From NCBI GenBank assembly GCA_018136815.1, contig CM030933.1, positions 3,397,144 through 3,461,143 on the forward strand: DNA of 64,000 bases, given 5' to 3'. Each line of letters begins with the position of its first letter. Within the stretch, counting starts at the first letter, position 1. Below the pieces are notes generated by a model. That model made no database searches and was not told where the DNA came from. It saw only the letters and a program-made list of their open reading frames with translations. The stretch is from Isochrysis galbana. Lineage: Eukaryota; Haptophyta; Isochrysidales; Isochrysidaceae. This document shows, one piece after another, positions 62,049-64,000 of the stretch. Made by a program: the position numbers and the translations under genes.

Positions 62049-64000
62049 TTACCACCGTACCAATCCACGATCTTCAACCGCAAGAACGCCTCGCATCATG
62101 GGGTGTGCTTCTGTCAACTGTGACGCTGACCCGAAATTCACCATTCCAAACATCGTGCGACCCGAGGCTTTGGAGACTTTACGATGATGTCGATGCATCG
62201 GCGAGGGTTCCAAGCTGGGCGGCGCGGACTCGTCCTGTGCATCCAAATCCAGGCAGTGCTGCTCCCATTCGACGCGGTAGGCGACCCACTGAGCTCGTCG
62301 CGTGAGCTCCACGCAACCAAGCATCAAAATTACGTGCTGCTCAACCAAGCTTTGCCTCGGTGAAATCAGGACCGCCCAGCCCAGACGAGCGAAGCTGTTG
62401 GTGATGGCAGCCAGATAAAAGGCCCAGCGAGGGTAGAGGCGATAGCTCCATGCGTCGCTTTTCCCGCTCACCGGCGGGCGCAGGAGGGGATGGCCCCAAT
62501 CGAAGTACAGGTCCCACCATCCGGCGAAGAGAGTTGATGTCACCCCCATGACAAGCCATGCGTTGTGGATATGGGCTGAAAGGTTCGAGACGAGGGAGAG
62601 AATCACCACACTCATCGAGCAGCAATACTTTATACCATTCAGCGCGTGTTGCGCAAGCCCCGTCTCTACGAACTGGCGCGCACATTGCATGAGCCGGATC
62701 CAAAATGGGAGGACGGAGAGGATAGCGGCGGCATACTCGTACATTCGGGACCCTTCGAACGTACATCTGTCGCTCATTCCTGTCAGAGATTGGGCATCTT
62801 GATCGTACGCGATTTGGAACACTTCGCCTGTGGAATAGAGGCAGCCCATTCGCAAGAAGTCGAGCAGCAGCTTGGGCATAGATATCAGTGTGTTAGCCAG
62901 CACAATATCGCAGAAGTGTGGCTTGAATAGTGGCGCGGTGAGCACGCGGCCATAGCCACGCAAGAGCGCAGCACGCTGTGATTGGTCTTCCCACTCCGCC
63001 ATCCAGTTCCACGGCCACACGAGGAAGATCAAAGCGCAGCCGAATGCGGCGAGAGGCCACACGTGCTTGTTCGGAGTAAGCTCGCTGGTCAGGGTGAGCA
63101 CATACAACGCAAAGCACGCGAACACGATGCACATGACACTAAAGCTGGCTCGCACGACGGCGTGGTAGTTGTGCACCGATGGCACGTCCAGGACGATGCG
63201 GTAGCAAACGCCGGTCCGCTTCCAAATGAAGAGAACGACGCCGTACGACAACGCAAAGTAGCATAGGAGGAACAGCCCTCGGAATAACGGGTAGTACGCG
63301 AGTGCCAACTCCTCCATAGAGCCCCGCTGGTGGGAGCCCGCTGCCATGAGCACGGCCGCCATAAGGAACATCTGAAGCGCAAAGCCTGTCATCAGGCCCA
63401 AGATGAAGAAGCGGGCCTTGAGCGTGTCCACCTTGACGAGCCTTGGCAAGTCATGTCCGAACGTCTCAAAGAGCTCGCCGGTCGGATGTGCGAATGGAAA
63501 ATATCCCCGGGTGGACAGCGAATCCAGGCTCTCTCTTCCGTCCTGCTGTACTTCTCCCTCGCCCGGCAGCGCATGCAGCCCCCCTTCTCCGTCCTGCATC
63601 ACTCCGTCATCACGCAGTGCATGCGGCCCCTCCCCTCCGGCGTTGCTCTCTCCTCCACCCCGCAGCACATGCCGCCCCTCTCCCCCGTCCAGCGCCTCTC
63701 CCACAGTCCGCATCGCATGGGCCGTGCACTCCCCTCCCCTGTCCTGTCCCTTTTCCGCTGGCGCATGCCCCTCTCCCCCTCCCTGCACCTCTGCGCGGCA
63801 CACCAAATATGAAGCAAGCCCATCCGCCGCACCGTTGCGGTCGATACGCCGCTCCGGGGCTGCCCCCCCTCTCCCTCCAGCGGTCTGGGCTTGCAGCCGA
63901 GATTCGCCTGAAGCGGGCTTGTCGTACGAGTCGTGGCCACACCTCACGGTCCCTCGTGCGGCCAGAGTGGGGGCCTGTGGCCCCGCGGGAAGCGAAGGAC
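62049..64000 (-). CDS. EXS-domain (XPR1/SYG1/PHO1-type) transporter, 5' end outside window
   Basis: The frame is open to the window edge, giving about 650 residues. XPR1/PHO1 proteins export phosphate. Residues from YFPFAHPTGELFETFG onward include several hydrophobic helices (FILGLMTGFALQMFLMAAVL, RGLFLLCYFALSYGVVLFIW). The EXS hallmarks are SVLPFWIRLMQCARQFVET, a long helix HIHNAWLVMGVTSTLFAGWW followed by DLYFDWG, YPRWAFYLAAITNSFARLGW, and ELTRRAQWVAYRVEWEQHC near the end. Upstream lies a Gly/Glu/His-rich stretch with three degenerate GGEGxHxLRG-like repeats. The N-terminal inositol-phosphate-sensing SPX domain, if present, must lie beyond position 64000 or behind an intron. No ATG in the window is a convincing start. 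Confidence 0.85.
   Translation of the reverse strand, partial: PSLPAGPQAPTLAARGTVRCGHDSYDKPASGESRLQAQTAGGRGGAAPERRIDRNGAADGLASYLVCRAEVQGGGEGHAPAEKGQDRGGECTAHAMRTVGEALDGGEGRHVLRGGGESNAGGEGPHALRDDGVMQDGEGGLHALPGEGEVQQDGRESLDSLSTRGYFPFAHPTGELFETFGHDLPRLVKVDTLKARFFILGLMTGFALQMFLMAAVLMAAGSHQRGSMEELALAYYPLFRGLFLLCYFALSYGVVLFIWKRTGVCYRIVLDVPSVHNYHAVVRASFSVMCIVFACFALYVLTLTSELTPNKHVWPLAAFGCALIFLVWPWNWMAEWEDQSQRAALLRGYGRVLTAPLFKPHFCDIVLANTLISMPKLLLDFLRMGCLYSTGEVFQIAYDQDAQSLTGMSDRCTFEGSRMYEYAAAILSVLPFWIRLMQCARQFVETGLAQHALNGIKYCCSMSVVILSLVSNLSAHIHNAWLVMGVTSTLFAGWWDLYFDWGHPLLRPPVSGKSDAWSYRLYPRWAFYLAAITNSFARLGWAVLISPRQSLVEQHVILMLGCVELTRRAQWVAYRVEWEQHCLDLDAQDESAPPSLEPSPMHRHHRKVSKASGRTMFGMVNFGSASQLTEAHPMMRGVLAVEDRGLVRW

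Overview
The window is eukaryotic nuclear DNA. It is GC-rich, its genes are split by short GT-AG introns, it carries homologues of general eukaryotic factors (BTAF1/Mot1, LTO1, Cdc48, a complex I LYR subunit, a CHD-type remodeller, an EXS phosphate exporter), and it contains a TTAGGG telomeric array. A divergent coproporphyrinogen oxidase, a Cdc48 with an N-terminal targeting extension, and a membrane-anchored SPPPP protein with Cys-rich modules suggest an alga with a complex plastid. A haptophyte fits best, but this is inference; no rRNA or tRNA was found to place it.

Layout. 0-5.7 kb: a coiled-coil gene (485-2620), then decayed LINE pieces and dispersed repeats. 5.8-12.8 kb: a complete ten-exon BTAF1/Mot1 gene. 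12.8-18.7 kb: repeats, including a 204-bp satellite of about 15 units flanked by two direct 310-bp repeats, and a 200-bp palindromic MITE with a perfect 8-bp target duplication. 18.8-20.2 kb: LTO1 and an FHA-domain gene. 20.5-22.4 kb: repeats and a damaged two-RING gene that stops at a 681-bp (TTAGGG)n array (22440-23120), followed by 100 N. 23.2-26 kb: the C-terminal half of a CHD-like remodeller with an unusual late chromodomain. 26-28.9 kb: repeats and a LINE 3' end. 29.2-34.2 kb: Cdc48-like and CPOX-like genes, both on the minus strand. 34.2-37.7 kb: GA-rich simple sequence. 37.7-44.8 kb: a giant SPPPP type I membrane protein. 45-50.4 kb: repeats, NDUFA6 and a chromodomain-like ORF. 50.6-58.5 kb: a large inverted duplication carrying an F-box gene and an actin-like pseudogene in each arm. 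58.5-62 kb: mostly non-coding, with a transposase remnant. 62.0-64.0 kb: an EXS-domain transporter running off the window.

The genes do not form one pathway. The Cdc48-like and CPOX-like genes are adjacent, on the same strand, and both could act in the plastid or its surrounding compartments. BTAF1 and the CHD-like protein are both Snf2-family nuclear ATPases.

The most notable points are the telomere array that runs into an assembly gap in the correct orientation for a chromosome end, the polyproline gene whose proline frame moves at poly-C tracts yet returns to the original frame, the candidate periplastid Cdc48, the unusual CHD-like architecture, and several dispersed repeat families with precise shared ends.
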